Positions 1-7,167 of a DNA stretch of 9,018 nucleotides are shown here, in pieces; position 1 is the stretch's first letter, and the number at the start of each line of letters is the position of its first letter. The position numbers and the translations under genes are program-made. The DNA is from Thermoplasmata archaeon UBA184. Its GTDB lineage: Archaea > Thermoplasmatota > Thermoplasmata > Lutacidiplasmatales > UBA184. The DNA is taken from assembly GCA_002495185.1 (NCBI GenBank), contig DAEB01000050.1, positions 18,537-27,554 on the forward strand, written 5' to 3'. The notes beneath the pieces were generated by a model. It made no database searches, had not been told where the DNA came from, and was given only the letters and a program-made list of their open reading frames with translations.

Positions 1-972
1 CTGGTACTCGAACGCTCCGCGGATGAGGTTCACGACCGTCGCGCGAACGTCCGCGCTGGAGTGCATGAAAATGAAGTCCTTGCCTCCCGTCTCGCCCACG
101 ATCCGCGGGAAGTTGCGGTACTTCTCGAGGTTGCTCCCGACCCGCTTCCAGATCTGCACCAGGGTGTCGTAGCTCCCCGTAAAGTGGACCCCGGCGAGCG
201 CGGGATGGTCGAGCAGCGCCGGCGCTTCCTTGCTCGGGAACGGGACGAAGTTGATGACGCCCGGGGGCAGGCCAGCTTCCAGCAGGACCTTGTAGATCTC
301 GTAATTCGAAAAGATCACCGACCGCGCCGGCTTCCAGAGGGCGACGTTCCCGACCATCGCGGGGGCGGTCGGGAGGTTCCCGGCGATCGAATAGAAGTTG
401 AACGGCGGGATCGCAAGGACGAACCCCTCGAGGGGTCGCCAATCGAATCGGTTGGTTTCGCCGGGATACTGCCCGGGCTGCATCTCGTAGATCTGTCGCG
501 TGAAGTAGGCATTGAAGTTCCAGAAGTCGACGAGCTCGGCCAGGTCGATCTCGGCCTCGTACGGGTTCTTCGAGTGATTCAGCATGATCGCGGCGATGTT
601 CCGAGTGCGCCGGGGCCCGGCCAGGATCGCCGCGGCCTTCTGAAAGACGGCGATGCGATGGTACCAGTCCATCGCCGCCCACGTGTGGTGCGCCGCGAGG
701 GCGCTCTCGACCGCACGCTCGAGCTCGGACTTGCCGGCGACGTGCGCTCGAGCGAGGAGGACGCTATGGTCGTCCGGGCAGCGCACCTCGACCAGGTTTC
801 CGGTGCGGACCTCCTTCCCGTCGATGACGAGCGGGATCTCGACGGTCGTCTTGCGGAGGGCTGCGAGCTCGTCCTGAAGCTTCCGCCGCTCGGCCGAGTT
901 CGGAGCGTAGGACCGGATCGTGTTCACGTCGTTGACCGGGCGTTCGACGTTCCAAATCATGCTCGTTGCCAT
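1..972 (-). CDS. pruA: 1-pyrroline-5-carboxylate dehydrogenase (ALDH4 type), 3'-truncated by window edge
   Basis: NAD(P)-dependent aldehyde dehydrogenase oxidising glutamate-gamma-semialdehyde (open form of pyrroline-5-carboxylate) to glutamate, the second step of proline breakdown. Residues are numbered from the ATG at 960. The protein aligns by eye with animal ALDH4A1 along its length: GPRR near 115, EAEIDLAELVDFWNFNA at 135-151, EGFVLAIPPFNF at 178-189 with the conserved catalytic-site Asn188, NVALWKP with cofactor-contacting Lys210, HFTGS at 259-263 and VGETGGKDF with general base Glu290. The frame leaves the window at GAFEYQ, just before the expected catalytic-cysteine segment, so about 220 C-terminal residues are missing. 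Two in-frame ATGs compete, at 972 and 960, and neither has a clear Shine-Dalgarno; the longer is given. It is divergent from the proline dehydrogenase genes, with an 89-nt spacer. Family very sure; substrate strongly supported by the neighbours. Confidence 0.93.
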   Translation of the reverse strand, partial: MATSMIWNVERPVNDVNTIRSYAPNSAERRKLQDELAALRKTTVEIPLVIDGKEVRTGNLVEVRCPDDHSVLLARAHVAGKSELERAVESALAAHHTWAAMDWYHRIAVFQKAAAILAGPRRTRNIAAIMLNHSKNPYEAEIDLAELVDFWNFNAYFTRQIYEMQPGQYPGETNRFDWRPLEGFVLAIPPFNFYSIAGNLPTAPAMVGNVALWKPARSVIFSNYEIYKVLLEAGLPPGVINFVPFPSKEAPALLDHPALAGVHFTGSYDTLVQIWKRVGSNLEKYRNFPRIVGETGGKDFIFMHSSADVRATVVNLIRGAFEYQ

Positions 973-983
973 CCGACGGCGGG

Positions 984-1016
984 CCGTATCGGTTTCGTGA
1001 AATCGCGTTGATACGG
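984..1016. promoter_or_regulatory. Inverted repeat in the divergent spacer, candidate operator
   Basis: CCGTATC at 984-990 and GATACGG at 1010-1016 form a perfect 7-bp inverted repeat with 19 nt between arms. It lies between the divergently transcribed aldehyde dehydrogenase and proline dehydrogenase genes, where an operator serving both would be expected. Inside it is a weaker, off-centre symmetric element, TTTC-GT-GAAA at 993-1002. No convincing TATA box is visible on either side, so promoter positions stay undefined. A regulatory role is inferred from symmetry and place only; no regulator gene adjoins it. Confidence 0.35.
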
Positions 1017-1049
1017 AGTTAATGACCGCCGTTCGGCCTGAATTGCTCC

Positions 1050-1056
1050 GAGAGGG
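1050..1056 (+). promoter_or_regulatory. Shine-Dalgarno site of the proline dehydrogenase operon
   Basis: GAGAGGG ends 5 nt before the ATG at 1062 and can pair with the pyrimidine-rich 3' end of archaeal 16S rRNA. It supports the ATG at 1062 as the true start and implies that this transcript has a leader. Confidence 0.5.
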
Positions 1057-1061
1057 ACTTC

Positions 1062-3155
1062 ATGGTTTCGGAGCGCGTCGAGCGACACCCGATTCTCGAT
1101 GTTCCGGCCCACCCGGAAACCGTCGAGTTCTCGTTCGATGGCCGGTCGCTCCGGGCGCGGAAGTCCGAAGTGATCTCTTCCGCGCTCTTTGCGAACGGGG
1201 TCCACGTGTTCGGCCACCACCGTCGGGACGGCTCCCCCCAGGGCATCTTCTGCGCGAACGGCCAGTGCGCTCAGTGTCTCGTCCTCGCGGACGGGCTCCC
1301 CGTGAAGGCGTGCGTCACTCCGGTCCGACCGGACATGACCGTCCGGTCGATCGAGGGGCTCCCTCCGCTTCCCCCCGACGACGTTCCGTTGCACCTTCGT
1401 CGGGAGATTCCTCGGGTCGAGACCGACGTGCTGATCGTGGGCGGAGGACCGGCGGGCCTGGTCGCGGCTGCCGAGCTCGGGGCGCACGACGTCCCCTCCA
1501 TCCTGTGCGACGACAAGCAGGTGCTGGGCGGGAAACTCAGCCTGCAGACGCACAACTTCTTCGGATCGGTGGACGATTGCTACGCGGGCGTCCGTGGGAC
1601 GGAGATCGGCAAGATCCTCGAACAGCAAGCGCGGTCGCGTCGATCGGTCGAACTCTGGACCGAATCACCGGTCGTCGGAGTCTTTCAGGACGGAGTCGTC
1701 GGGGTGGTTAAGCAAGGACACTTCACCACCATCCGCGCGAAATCGATGCTCGTCGCCGCCGGGGCGCGAGAGAAAGCGCTCGCGTTCGTCGGGGCCGACC
1801 TGCCCGGCGTCTACGGGGCCGGGGCGTTCCAGACGCTCGTGAACCGCGACCTCGTGAAACCGGCTCGCCGACTGTTCATCGTCGGAGGGGGGAACGTCGG
1901 TCTGATCGTCGCCTACCAGGCGCTCCAGGCCGGGATCGACGTCGTCGGGCTTGCCGAGATGCTTCCCGAATGCGGTGGCTACAAGGTGCACCGGGACAAG
2001 ATCCTTCGTCTCGGGGTTCCGGTCTTCACCTCGCACACCGTGCTCCGCGCCGAGGGAGACGGCCGGGTCGAGCGAGTCGTCATCGCCCGCGTTGACGCGC
2101 GATTCCAACCGATTCCCGGAACGGAACGCACGTTCGAGGTCGACACGGTCCTCATCGCGGTCGGGCTCTCCTCGGTGAACGAGCTCGCCGAGGAAGGGCG
2201 CCGGCTCGGGATGCGGGTCTACTCGGCGGGAGACGCTCACGAGATCGCCGAGGCGTCCGCGGCGATGTTCTCCGGGAAGATCGTCGCGCGCGAGATCCTC
2301 CGGGACCTCGGGAAGGACGTCGAGATCCCCGCCGACTGGGTCACGATCCAGGCGATGCTCCGCTCGCACCCGGGCCCGGTGCTCGGCTACTACCCGCCGC
2401 CGTCGGAGATGGCCGTCTACCCCATCCTCCGATGCTCTCAGGAGATCCCGTGCAATCCGTGCACCGACGTCTGCATCACGGACGGGATCGCGATTCCCGA
2501 GGGGAACCTTCTGGGCCGTCCAAAGCTCGTCGGCGACTGCGTCGGATGCCTCAAATGCGTCGCGATCTGCCCGGGTCTCGCCATCAGCCTCGTCGACCGG
2601 AGGCACGACCCGACTCAGCAGACCGCGCGCGTGACCGTCCCCTGGGAGATGCCCGAGGAGCTCGTGCACGTGGGAGATCCGGTCCCCACGACCGGAAACG
2701 AAGGAGAACCGGTCGGCACAGGGAAGGTCCTCCGCATCCTGGCGGGAAAGTCCCTCAACCGCCGGCGTCTCCTCGTGCTCGAGGTACCCTGGCAGGACGC
2801 GGAGAAGGTCGCCGGCGTGCGGGTTCGCACTCCGGAGGCTCCGGTCGAGGTCGCTTCGGTCGGGCCGGTGGCCGATGACGAGGTCATCATCTGTCGGTGC
2901 GAGCGCGTGACGAAAGAGATGATCGAGCAGTATCTCGAAGCCTCCGGGAGCCGCGACTTCAACGCCATCAAAGCGGCCCTCCGGACGGGGATGGGTCCCT
3001 GCGGGGGAAAGACGTGCGCGGAGCTCACGCTCCGACTGTTCCGGGAGATGGGAATCGACCCGAAGTCCGTCACGCCTCCCTCGCTCCGCCCGTTCTCCCA
3101 AGAAGTCCCGATGAAGGCGTTCCTGGTGGAAGGTGACGACGCCGACCGAGTTTGA
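1062..3155 (+). CDS. Multi-cofactor flavoprotein subunit of proline dehydrogenase (alpha-type, fused ferredoxin and BFD domains)
   Basis: Probable electron-transfer subunit of a dye-linked L-proline dehydrogenase, taking electrons from the DAO-fold subunit encoded next. Domains in order: a [2Fe-2S] plant-type/Fer2_4 domain (about 20-100; Cys64, 69, 72, 84); an FAD-binding disulfide-reductase module with GGGPAG at 127-132 and a second dinucleotide fold GGGNVG at 275-280, closing with SAGD near 388-391; a ferredoxin-like domain with two [4Fe-4S] cysteine sets (458, 464, 467, 471 and 493, 496, 499, 503); a segment (about 515-600) I do not recognise; and a BFD-like [2Fe-2S] domain (CRC at 611-613, GPCGGKTC with Cys647 and Cys652). 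In Thermococcales and HcnABC-type enzymes these parts are largely separate subunits; here they form one 697-residue chain. Start supported by GAGAGGG upstream. Sarcosine, glycine or another secondary amine is an alternative substrate, but the divergent pyrroline-5-carboxylate dehydrogenase favours proline. Confidence 0.88.
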   Translation: MVSERVERHPILDVPAHPETVEFSFDGRSLRARKSEVISSALFANGVHVFGHHRRDGSPQGIFCANGQCAQCLVLADGLPVKACVTPVRPDMTVRSIEGLPPLPPDDVPLHLRREIPRVETDVLIVGGGPAGLVAAAELGAHDVPSILCDDKQVLGGKLSLQTHNFFGSVDDCYAGVRGTEIGKILEQQARSRRSVELWTESPVVGVFQDGVVGVVKQGHFTTIRAKSMLVAAGAREKALAFVGADLPGVYGAGAFQTLVNRDLVKPARRLFIVGGGNVGLIVAYQALQAGIDVVGLAEMLPECGGYKVHRDKILRLGVPVFTSHTVLRAEGDGRVERVVIARVDARFQPIPGTERTFEVDTVLIAVGLSSVNELAEEGRRLGMRVYSAGDAHEIAEASAAMFSGKIVAREILRDLGKDVEIPADWVTIQAMLRSHPGPVLGYYPPPSEMAVYPILRCSQEIPCNPCTDVCITDGIAIPEGNLLGRPKLVGDCVGCLKCVAICPGLAISLVDRRHDPTQQTARVTVPWEMPEELVHVGDPVPTTGNEGEPVGTGKVLRILAGKSLNRRRLLVLEVPWQDAEKVAGVRVRTPEAPVEVASVGPVADDEVIICRCERVTKEMIEQYLEASGSRDFNAIKAALRTGMGPCGGKTCAELTLRLFREMGIDPKSVTPPSLRPFSQEVPMKAFLVEGDDADRV

Positions 3156-4305
3156 CGCGATCGTCATCGGGGCGGGCTCCGTCGGAAACCCCACCGCGTA
3201 CTTCCTCGAGAACGAGGGGCTCCGAACGCTCGTCCTGGACGAGCTCTCGGCCTCCGGGCAGGGCCAGAACAAGGCGGCCATCGGAGGGGTTCGCGCGACG
3301 CACTCCGACCCCGCCAAGATCAAGCTCTGTCAGGAAAGCATCGAGATCTTCAGTCACTGGGAGGAGCGGACCGGGACCGACATCGGCTGGAAGAAGGGCG
3401 GGTACTGCTTCCCCGCGTTCACCGAGAAGGTCGAGGCGACGATCAAAGGCCTCTTGCCCGTCCAGAAGAAGTTCCGTCTCAACATCGACTGGGTGGAGGC
3501 CGACGAACTGAAGCGCGTCGTCCCGGGGATCAACGAGAACGGCCTCCGCGGAGGCACCTACTCCCCGGACGACGGACAGGTGAGTCCCCTCCTCGCCGCC
3601 GAGTCGTTCACGCGCGAGGCGGAGCGGCTCGGCGCCGTCTACCGGTACGGGGAACCGGTCACATCCCTCGTGATGAAGGGAAACGCGGTCGCCGGAGTGC
3701 GCACCGCGAACGGGGAGTACCGCGCCACGACCGTCGTGAATGCCTCGGGCGTCAACGCCTCCGCCATCTGCCGGATGGCGGGTCTCGACGTGCCGATCCT
3801 TCCGGACAGCCACGAAGGGGGGATCTCGGCGCCGGTGAAGCCGTTCCTCGACCCGCTCATCGTCGACCTGCGCCCGGGCCCGGAAGGGAAGACGATCAAC
3901 TTCTACTTCGGGCAGGACGCGAACGGTCAGATCATCTTCTGCTACACACCGATCGCGCCGATCTCGGGGACGAACCGGAACTCGACCTACGAGTTCATGC
4001 CGATCGTCGCGGCCCGTCTGGTCGAAGTGATCCCTCGCCTCAAGAACCTGATGATCCGCCGGGTCTGGCGCGGCCTCTATCCGATGACACCGGACGGGAG
4101 CCCGATCGTCGGGAAGACTCCGACCGTCGAAGGTCTCGTCCTCGGGGTCGGGATGTGCGGTCAGGGGTTCATGCTCGGACCGGGCGTCGGGGAGAACCTC
4201 GCGTCGCTCATCGCGCACGGGGGCCCGAGCATCGACCCCGAGGTGTTCGGCCTGCTCAGCCCCGGCCGCGACCTCTACGCCGGAAAGAAGGAAGCCCTGA
4301 AGTGA
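3133..4305 (+). CDS. Proline dehydrogenase catalytic (beta) subunit, DAO-family FAD-dependent oxidoreductase
   Basis: FAD-dependent amine oxidoreductase, most likely the subunit that oxidises L-proline to pyrroline-5-carboxylate and passes electrons to the preceding flavoprotein. The N-terminus has the Rossmann motif GAGSVG at 13-18 followed by the acidic strand end VLDE (34-37). The segment IGGVRATHSDPAKIKLCQESIEIF (50-73, interrupted here by no insertions) and the following KKGGY match the corresponding GIRQQFxDExN region of Pyrococcus proline dehydrogenase beta as I remember it. The C-terminus carries the family pattern TPDGSPIVG (319-327) and GVGMCGQGFMLGPGVGE (338-354). At 390 residues it has the usual length for PDH-beta or SoxB-like proteins. 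It starts at a GTG inside the end of the upstream gene (23-nt overlap), indicating translational coupling. It ends 29 nt before the convergent permease gene. Substrate is inferred; sarcosine or glycine oxidation cannot be excluded from sequence alone. Confidence 0.88.
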   Translation: MTTPTEFDAIVIGAGSVGNPTAYFLENEGLRTLVLDELSASGQGQNKAAIGGVRATHSDPAKIKLCQESIEIFSHWEERTGTDIGWKKGGYCFPAFTEKVEATIKGLLPVQKKFRLNIDWVEADELKRVVPGINENGLRGGTYSPDDGQVSPLLAAESFTREAERLGAVYRYGEPVTSLVMKGNAVAGVRTANGEYRATTVVNASGVNASAICRMAGLDVPILPDSHEGGISAPVKPFLDPLIVDLRPGPEGKTINFYFGQDANGQIIFCYTPIAPISGTNRNSTYEFMPIVAARLVEVIPRLKNLMIRRVWRGLYPMTPDGSPIVGKTPTVEGLVLGVGMCGQGFMLGPGVGENLASLIAHGGPSIDPEVFGLLSPGRDLYAGKKEALK

Positions 4306-4334
4306 CCCGGCCCCCCGCGGGCGTCGAGGGTCCG

Positions 4335-5240
4335 TCAGTCGGTCGACCCACCGACCGAAGCCGGTTCCGTCGAGCTGGCCGCGGAGCTCCTCGGAGCGAT
4401 CCGGTCGGCGACCGCCGAGGCCGCTCGCGCGAGCACGTAGCACGAGAACGAGATCGTGACGATGAAGAAGCTCGGGGGAAACTGCCCGTTCCAGGCGAAC
4501 CAGGAGATGAAGAGACCCAGCCAGATCGAGAGCAGACCGACGCCCACCGAGACCGTGAGCGCGGCCGCGGGCCGGGTCGTCACCCGAACGGCCGTGGCCG
4601 CCGGGGTCACCGTGAGGGCGAACACGAGGAGGATTCCCACTACCTGGACGGCGACCGAGATCACGACCGCGAGCAGGAGCATGAACGCGACGTTGAGCGC
4701 CAGGAGGGGGAGCCCCTTCGCCTCCGCCACGTCCTCGTCGAGCGAGGAAAACAGAAGCGGGCGGTAGATGAGCACCAGGACGACGAGGACGGCCGCCGCC
4801 GCTTCGAGGGTCAGAATGACCGAAGGGACGCTCACTCCCTCGATGTCTCCGAAGAGGATCGAGTACGCCTCGGTCGCGTAGCCGCTGTAGAGACTGAGGA
4901 AGATGAGGCCGATCCCCATCATGAACGCGAGGACGGTCCCGATCTCGACGTCCCGGGTCGCGGCCTTCCGGCCGAGGAGCGCCATCGCCGTCCCCCCGCT
5001 CATCGTGAACAGGAGGAGCCCGTAGACCGGGTTCACTCCGAGCAGGACGGCCCCCGCCGCGCCCGAGAATCCGACGTGCCCGAGCGCGTGCGCTGCGAAG
5101 GCGGAGCGTCGCAGGATGACGAAGTAGCCGACGATGCCGGCCACGATCGCGACGATCGTGCCGGCCTCGAAGGCCTGGACCATGAAGGAGTACTGCCAGA
5201 TCTGCCGGAAGTCGGTGACGATGTTCCAGCTGAAGCTCAT
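4335..5240 (-). CDS. Metal ABC transporter permease (ABC-3/ZnuB-MntB family)
   Basis: Integral membrane subunit of a divalent-metal importer. The 301-residue protein is largely hydrophobic with about eight probable membrane segments. It shows family landmarks: a first segment ending VGYFVILRRSAFAAHALGHVGFSG (about 37-60), then GIGLIFLSLYSGYATEAYSILFGDIEGVS (109-137), the cytoplasmic EAKGLP loop (173-178) and the helix VVGILLVFALTVTPAATAVR (200-219). The start is the ATG at 5240, whose ATGA overlaps the stop of the ATPase gene by 4 nt, a typical coupled arrangement; the upstream extension of the frame is hydrophilic, Arg-rich and overlaps the ATPase gene. The last about 25 residues are a Ser/Ala-rich cytoplasmic tail. 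It is the last gene of the regulator-binding protein-ATPase-permease operon. Metal specificity cannot be read from this subunit. Confidence 0.94.
   Translation of the reverse strand: MSFSWNIVTDFRQIWQYSFMVQAFEAGTIVAIVAGIVGYFVILRRSAFAAHALGHVGFSGAAGAVLLGVNPVYGLLLFTMSGGTAMALLGRKAATRDVEIGTVLAFMMGIGLIFLSLYSGYATEAYSILFGDIEGVSVPSVILTLEAAAAVLVVLVLIYRPLLFSSLDEDVAEAKGLPLLALNVAFMLLLAVVISVAVQVVGILLVFALTVTPAATAVRVTTRPAAALTVSVGVGLLSIWLGLFISWFAWNGQFPPSFFIVTISFSCYVLARAASAVADRIAPRSSAASSTEPASVGGSTD
4338..4355 (-). terminator. Hairpin at the 3' end of the metal operon, weak terminator candidate
   Basis: GTCGGT at 4338-4343 pairs with ACCGAC at 4350-4355 around a 6-nt loop, directly before the permease stop codon. 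The 29-nt convergent spacer beyond it also contains the 8-base palindrome CCCGCGGG (4314-4321). There is no T-rich tract, which archaeal termination normally uses, so this may only be a GC-rich coincidence. Confidence 0.2.
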
Positions 5241-6064
5241 GCCGGCTCCCGCTCGTGCGGGTTCTCCCCGCCGACGATCACGATGTTCCCGCGAGAGTCG
5301 TGGAGCACCTCGATCGGGACCCCGTAGAGCTGAGAGAGAGACGTCGAGGTGAGGACCTTCTCCGGGGGACCCGTCGCCACGTGCCCGTTCGCGATGTAGA
5401 TGACTCGGTCGAGGCACTCGATGAGCGGGTTGATGTCGTGGGCGACGAGGAGGGTGGTCACGTGTCGGGTCTTCACTAGATTGTGGACCAACTCGACCAG
5501 CTCCCGGGTTCTCCGCATGTCGAGGTTCGAGAGCGGCTCATCGAGGAGCAGCATCTCGGGGTTTCCGACGATCGCCTCGGCGAGGAAGATCCTCTGCAGT
5601 TCGCCGCCCGACATCGAGCCGAGGGGCTTCGGGCCGAGCTCCGTCGCTCCGACCGCCTCGAGCGCTTCGTGGGTCGCTTCGTGAGTCGCCCGGAAGGCAA
5701 TCTCCGGGCCCCAGCGCGAGCCGGTAGCGCCGAGGTGAACGAGCACCTCGGCGGCGACATGGGTGTCGTTGTCGATCTCGTGGCGCTGGGGGACGTAGCC
5801 GATCCGCGGTGTCCCGCGGTGAGGAGGAGCTCCCAGGACCTCCAGGGAGCCGCGCATCGGCCGCTGGATTCCGAGGAGGAGCCGAAAGAGCGTGGTCTTC
5901 CCGGCACCGTTCGGGCCGATGACCGCGACAAACTCTCCCTTTCCGACCTCGAACGTCGCGTCGTGCCAAACGACCCTGTTGCGGTACCCGACCTCCAGCC
6001 CCTGGGCCCGGATCGCCAGTCCGTCCGGCGCTACGACCGATGCGGGACCGCCCGGCGCTCGCAC
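5237..6064 (-). CDS. Metal ABC transporter ATP-binding protein
   Basis: Cytoplasmic ATPase powering metal import through the permease encoded immediately downstream. All nucleotide-binding motifs are intact in the 275-residue protein: Walker A GPNGAGKTT (50-58), Q-loop YVPQ (Gln93), signature MSGGELQR (151-158), Walker B MLLLDEP (171-177) with D-loop SNLD, and switch histidine in VAHD (His209). The GYVPQR segment and the order of motifs fit the ZnuC/MntA group (TC 3.A.1.15). It begins with GTG, 6 nt after the stop of the binding-protein gene, and ends in an ATGA overlap with the permease. Residues 126-133 contain a small in-frame duplication (ATHEATHE) from an 11/12-matching 12-nt direct repeat at 5663-5686, in the helical subdomain where length variation is tolerated. 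Function as a metal importer is sure from context; the ion is discussed under the binding protein. Confidence 0.95.
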   Translation of the reverse strand: MRAPGGPASVVAPDGLAIRAQGLEVGYRNRVVWHDATFEVGKGEFVAVIGPNGAGKTTLFRLLLGIQRPMRGSLEVLGAPPHRGTPRIGYVPQRHEIDNDTHVAAEVLVHLGATGSRWGPEIAFRATHEATHEALEAVGATELGPKPLGSMSGGELQRIFLAEAIVGNPEMLLLDEPLSNLDMRRTRELVELVHNLVKTRHVTTLLVAHDINPLIECLDRVIYIANGHVATGPPEKVLTSTSLSQLYGVPIEVLHDSRGNIVIVGGENPHEREPA

Positions 6065-6070
6065 GGTTGC

Positions 6071-7141
6071 CTACGGCCCCAGCGCCTTGGCGTTCAAAGC
6101 GTTGTACAGCGCCAGGTACTGCGCGCCCATCCACACCTCGAACGAGTCGGACGGCGGTTGGATCGTCTCCGTGATCCCGACCGTCGGCACGTGGTTCGAA
6201 GCGGCGAGCGATTTCATGCTGTCGGTGATCGGCGTCACCGTCTGGTTGTTGAAGACGAGGACCGCGACGTGGCCGCTCTCGAGCTGGCACTGGAACACGA
6301 CGACGCTCTCGGGGGGCGGGTCGTTCCCGTCCGCCACAGCCTGCATGAACGAGGTCGGCGAGACCAGATCGAGATGAGTGAAGTTCGCAAGATAGACGAA
6401 GATGCTCTCGGTCGCGGCGACGACCGTTCCGGCGAACTGCGCTCCGATCGCGGTCGCCTCACCGTAGAGCTGCCCGAGCGAGACGTTGAGGGCCGTATAC
6501 TGCGCCTGGAAGTACGCGGTCGCCGACGGACGGAGGGAGACGAGGTCGGAGTACATCGCGGCGACCGTCGCGTTGACGTACGCAGGGTTGTACCACATGT
6601 GCGGATTGCCGTTCACGATCCCGCCCGTCACGCTGACCCCGTTCAGGTCTCCAACGTTCAGGATGACCTGGTTGAGGTTCCCGTCCGATTGGACGATGTC
6701 GATGGCCCACTGGTCGTATCCCACCCCGTTCACGATCACGAACTGAGCATCCGAGATCGCCTTGGCCACGGCCGGGTTGGCCTCGTACTCGTGCGGGTCC
6801 GTGTTGGGGTCCGTGACGATGCTCGTGACGGAGGTCTGGTTACCGCCGAGCTGGGAGACCAGGCTTCCCCAGAAGTTCTCGGCTGCGACGACCAGGATGG
6901 GGGACGAGGAATTCCCCGGTGCGGCCGCCGTCCGCGGAATCGTTTCCGCTCGCGACCCAGAGCCGAGCTCGTTCGAGAGAGCGTGGGGGACGGCCGTGCT
7001 GGCCCCCGAAGGAGAGGAGGGCGTAATGATGCCAGCGCACGGGCCGCTCGGCCCCGTGCTGGTCAGAATCTCCACGGCGAGTCCACCGGCCAGAAGGACC
7101 CCGATAGCGAGGGCCAGGGTCGCCTTCGCGCGTGTCTGCAT
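6071..7141 (-). CDS. Metal ABC transporter substrate-binding protein (ZnuA/TroA/PsaA family, probable Mn or Fe type)
   Basis: Extracytoplasmic receptor delivering a divalent metal to the permease. From the ATG at 7141 the protein has 356 residues: a hydrophobic N-terminal segment (about 7-26) that is a signal peptide or membrane anchor, a Ser/Pro/Ala/Thr-rich linker (about 28-80) and a TroA-like fold. Metal ligands inferred by alignment are His117 (DPHEYE), His181 (GNPHMWY), Glu245 (TESIFVY, aligning with SEGAFKYF of pneumococcal PsaA) and Glu325 (GITETI). Zinc receptors usually have His at the third position, whereas Mn/Fe receptors have Glu. The long His-rich loop typical of ZnuA is absent. 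No lipobox cysteine follows the hydrophobic segment, so anchoring would be by the helix itself. Six N-x-S/T sequons (77, 101, 190, 219, 253, 299) fit surface exposure. An alternative start at 7198 would overlap the regulator gene and add a polar leader, so it was not chosen. Confidence 0.92.
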   Translation of the reverse strand: MQTRAKATLALAIGVLLAGGLAVEILTSTGPSGPCAGIITPSSPSGASTAVPHALSNELGSGSRAETIPRTAAAPGNSSSPILVVAAENFWGSLVSQLGGNQTSVTSIVTDPNTDPHEYEANPAVAKAISDAQFVIVNGVGYDQWAIDIVQSDGNLNQVILNVGDLNGVSVTGGIVNGNPHMWYNPAYVNATVAAMYSDLVSLRPSATAYFQAQYTALNVSLGQLYGEATAIGAQFAGTVVAATESIFVYLANFTHLDLVSPTSFMQAVADGNDPPPESVVVFQCQLESGHVAVLVFNNQTVTPITDSMKSLAASNHVPTVGITETIQPPSDSFEVWMGAQYLALYNALNAKALGP

Positions 7142-7167
7142 GGTGAGCGCTTCCGATCCGGGCGGCC

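Noticed and set aside
61..1011. 316-codon plus-strand frame opposite the aldehyde dehydrogenase
   Set aside because: The minus strand translates to a textbook ALDH4 sequence; the plus frame has low complexity and no motifs.
1665..3323. 552-codon open frame on the minus strand opposite the proline dehydrogenase genes
   Set aside because: It opposes a protein with complete FAD and Fe-S motifs. Its composition (Arg, Asp, Gly rich) is that of a GC shadow frame.
1062..4305. Reading the flavoprotein pair as hydrogen cyanide synthase or sarcosine oxidase
   Set aside because: The domains are shared with those enzymes, but the adjacent pyrroline-5-carboxylate dehydrogenase and the resemblance of the beta subunit to Pyrococcus proline dehydrogenase make proline the better fit. 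It remains untested.
3070..4443. 457-codon minus-strand frame opposite the beta subunit
   Set aside because: Antisense to a clear DAO-family gene, with no domain pattern; its upstream end also runs into the permease gene in a different frame.
5241..5417. Longer permease start adding 59 N-terminal residues
   Set aside because: The extra sequence is hydrophilic and Arg-rich and lies wholly within the ATPase gene. The ATGA overlap at 5240 gives the usual family start.
5663..5686. 12-nt tandem direct repeat (11/12 match)
   Set aside because: It is an in-frame microduplication (ATHEATHE) inside the ABC ATPase with no sign of mobile-element or regulatory function.
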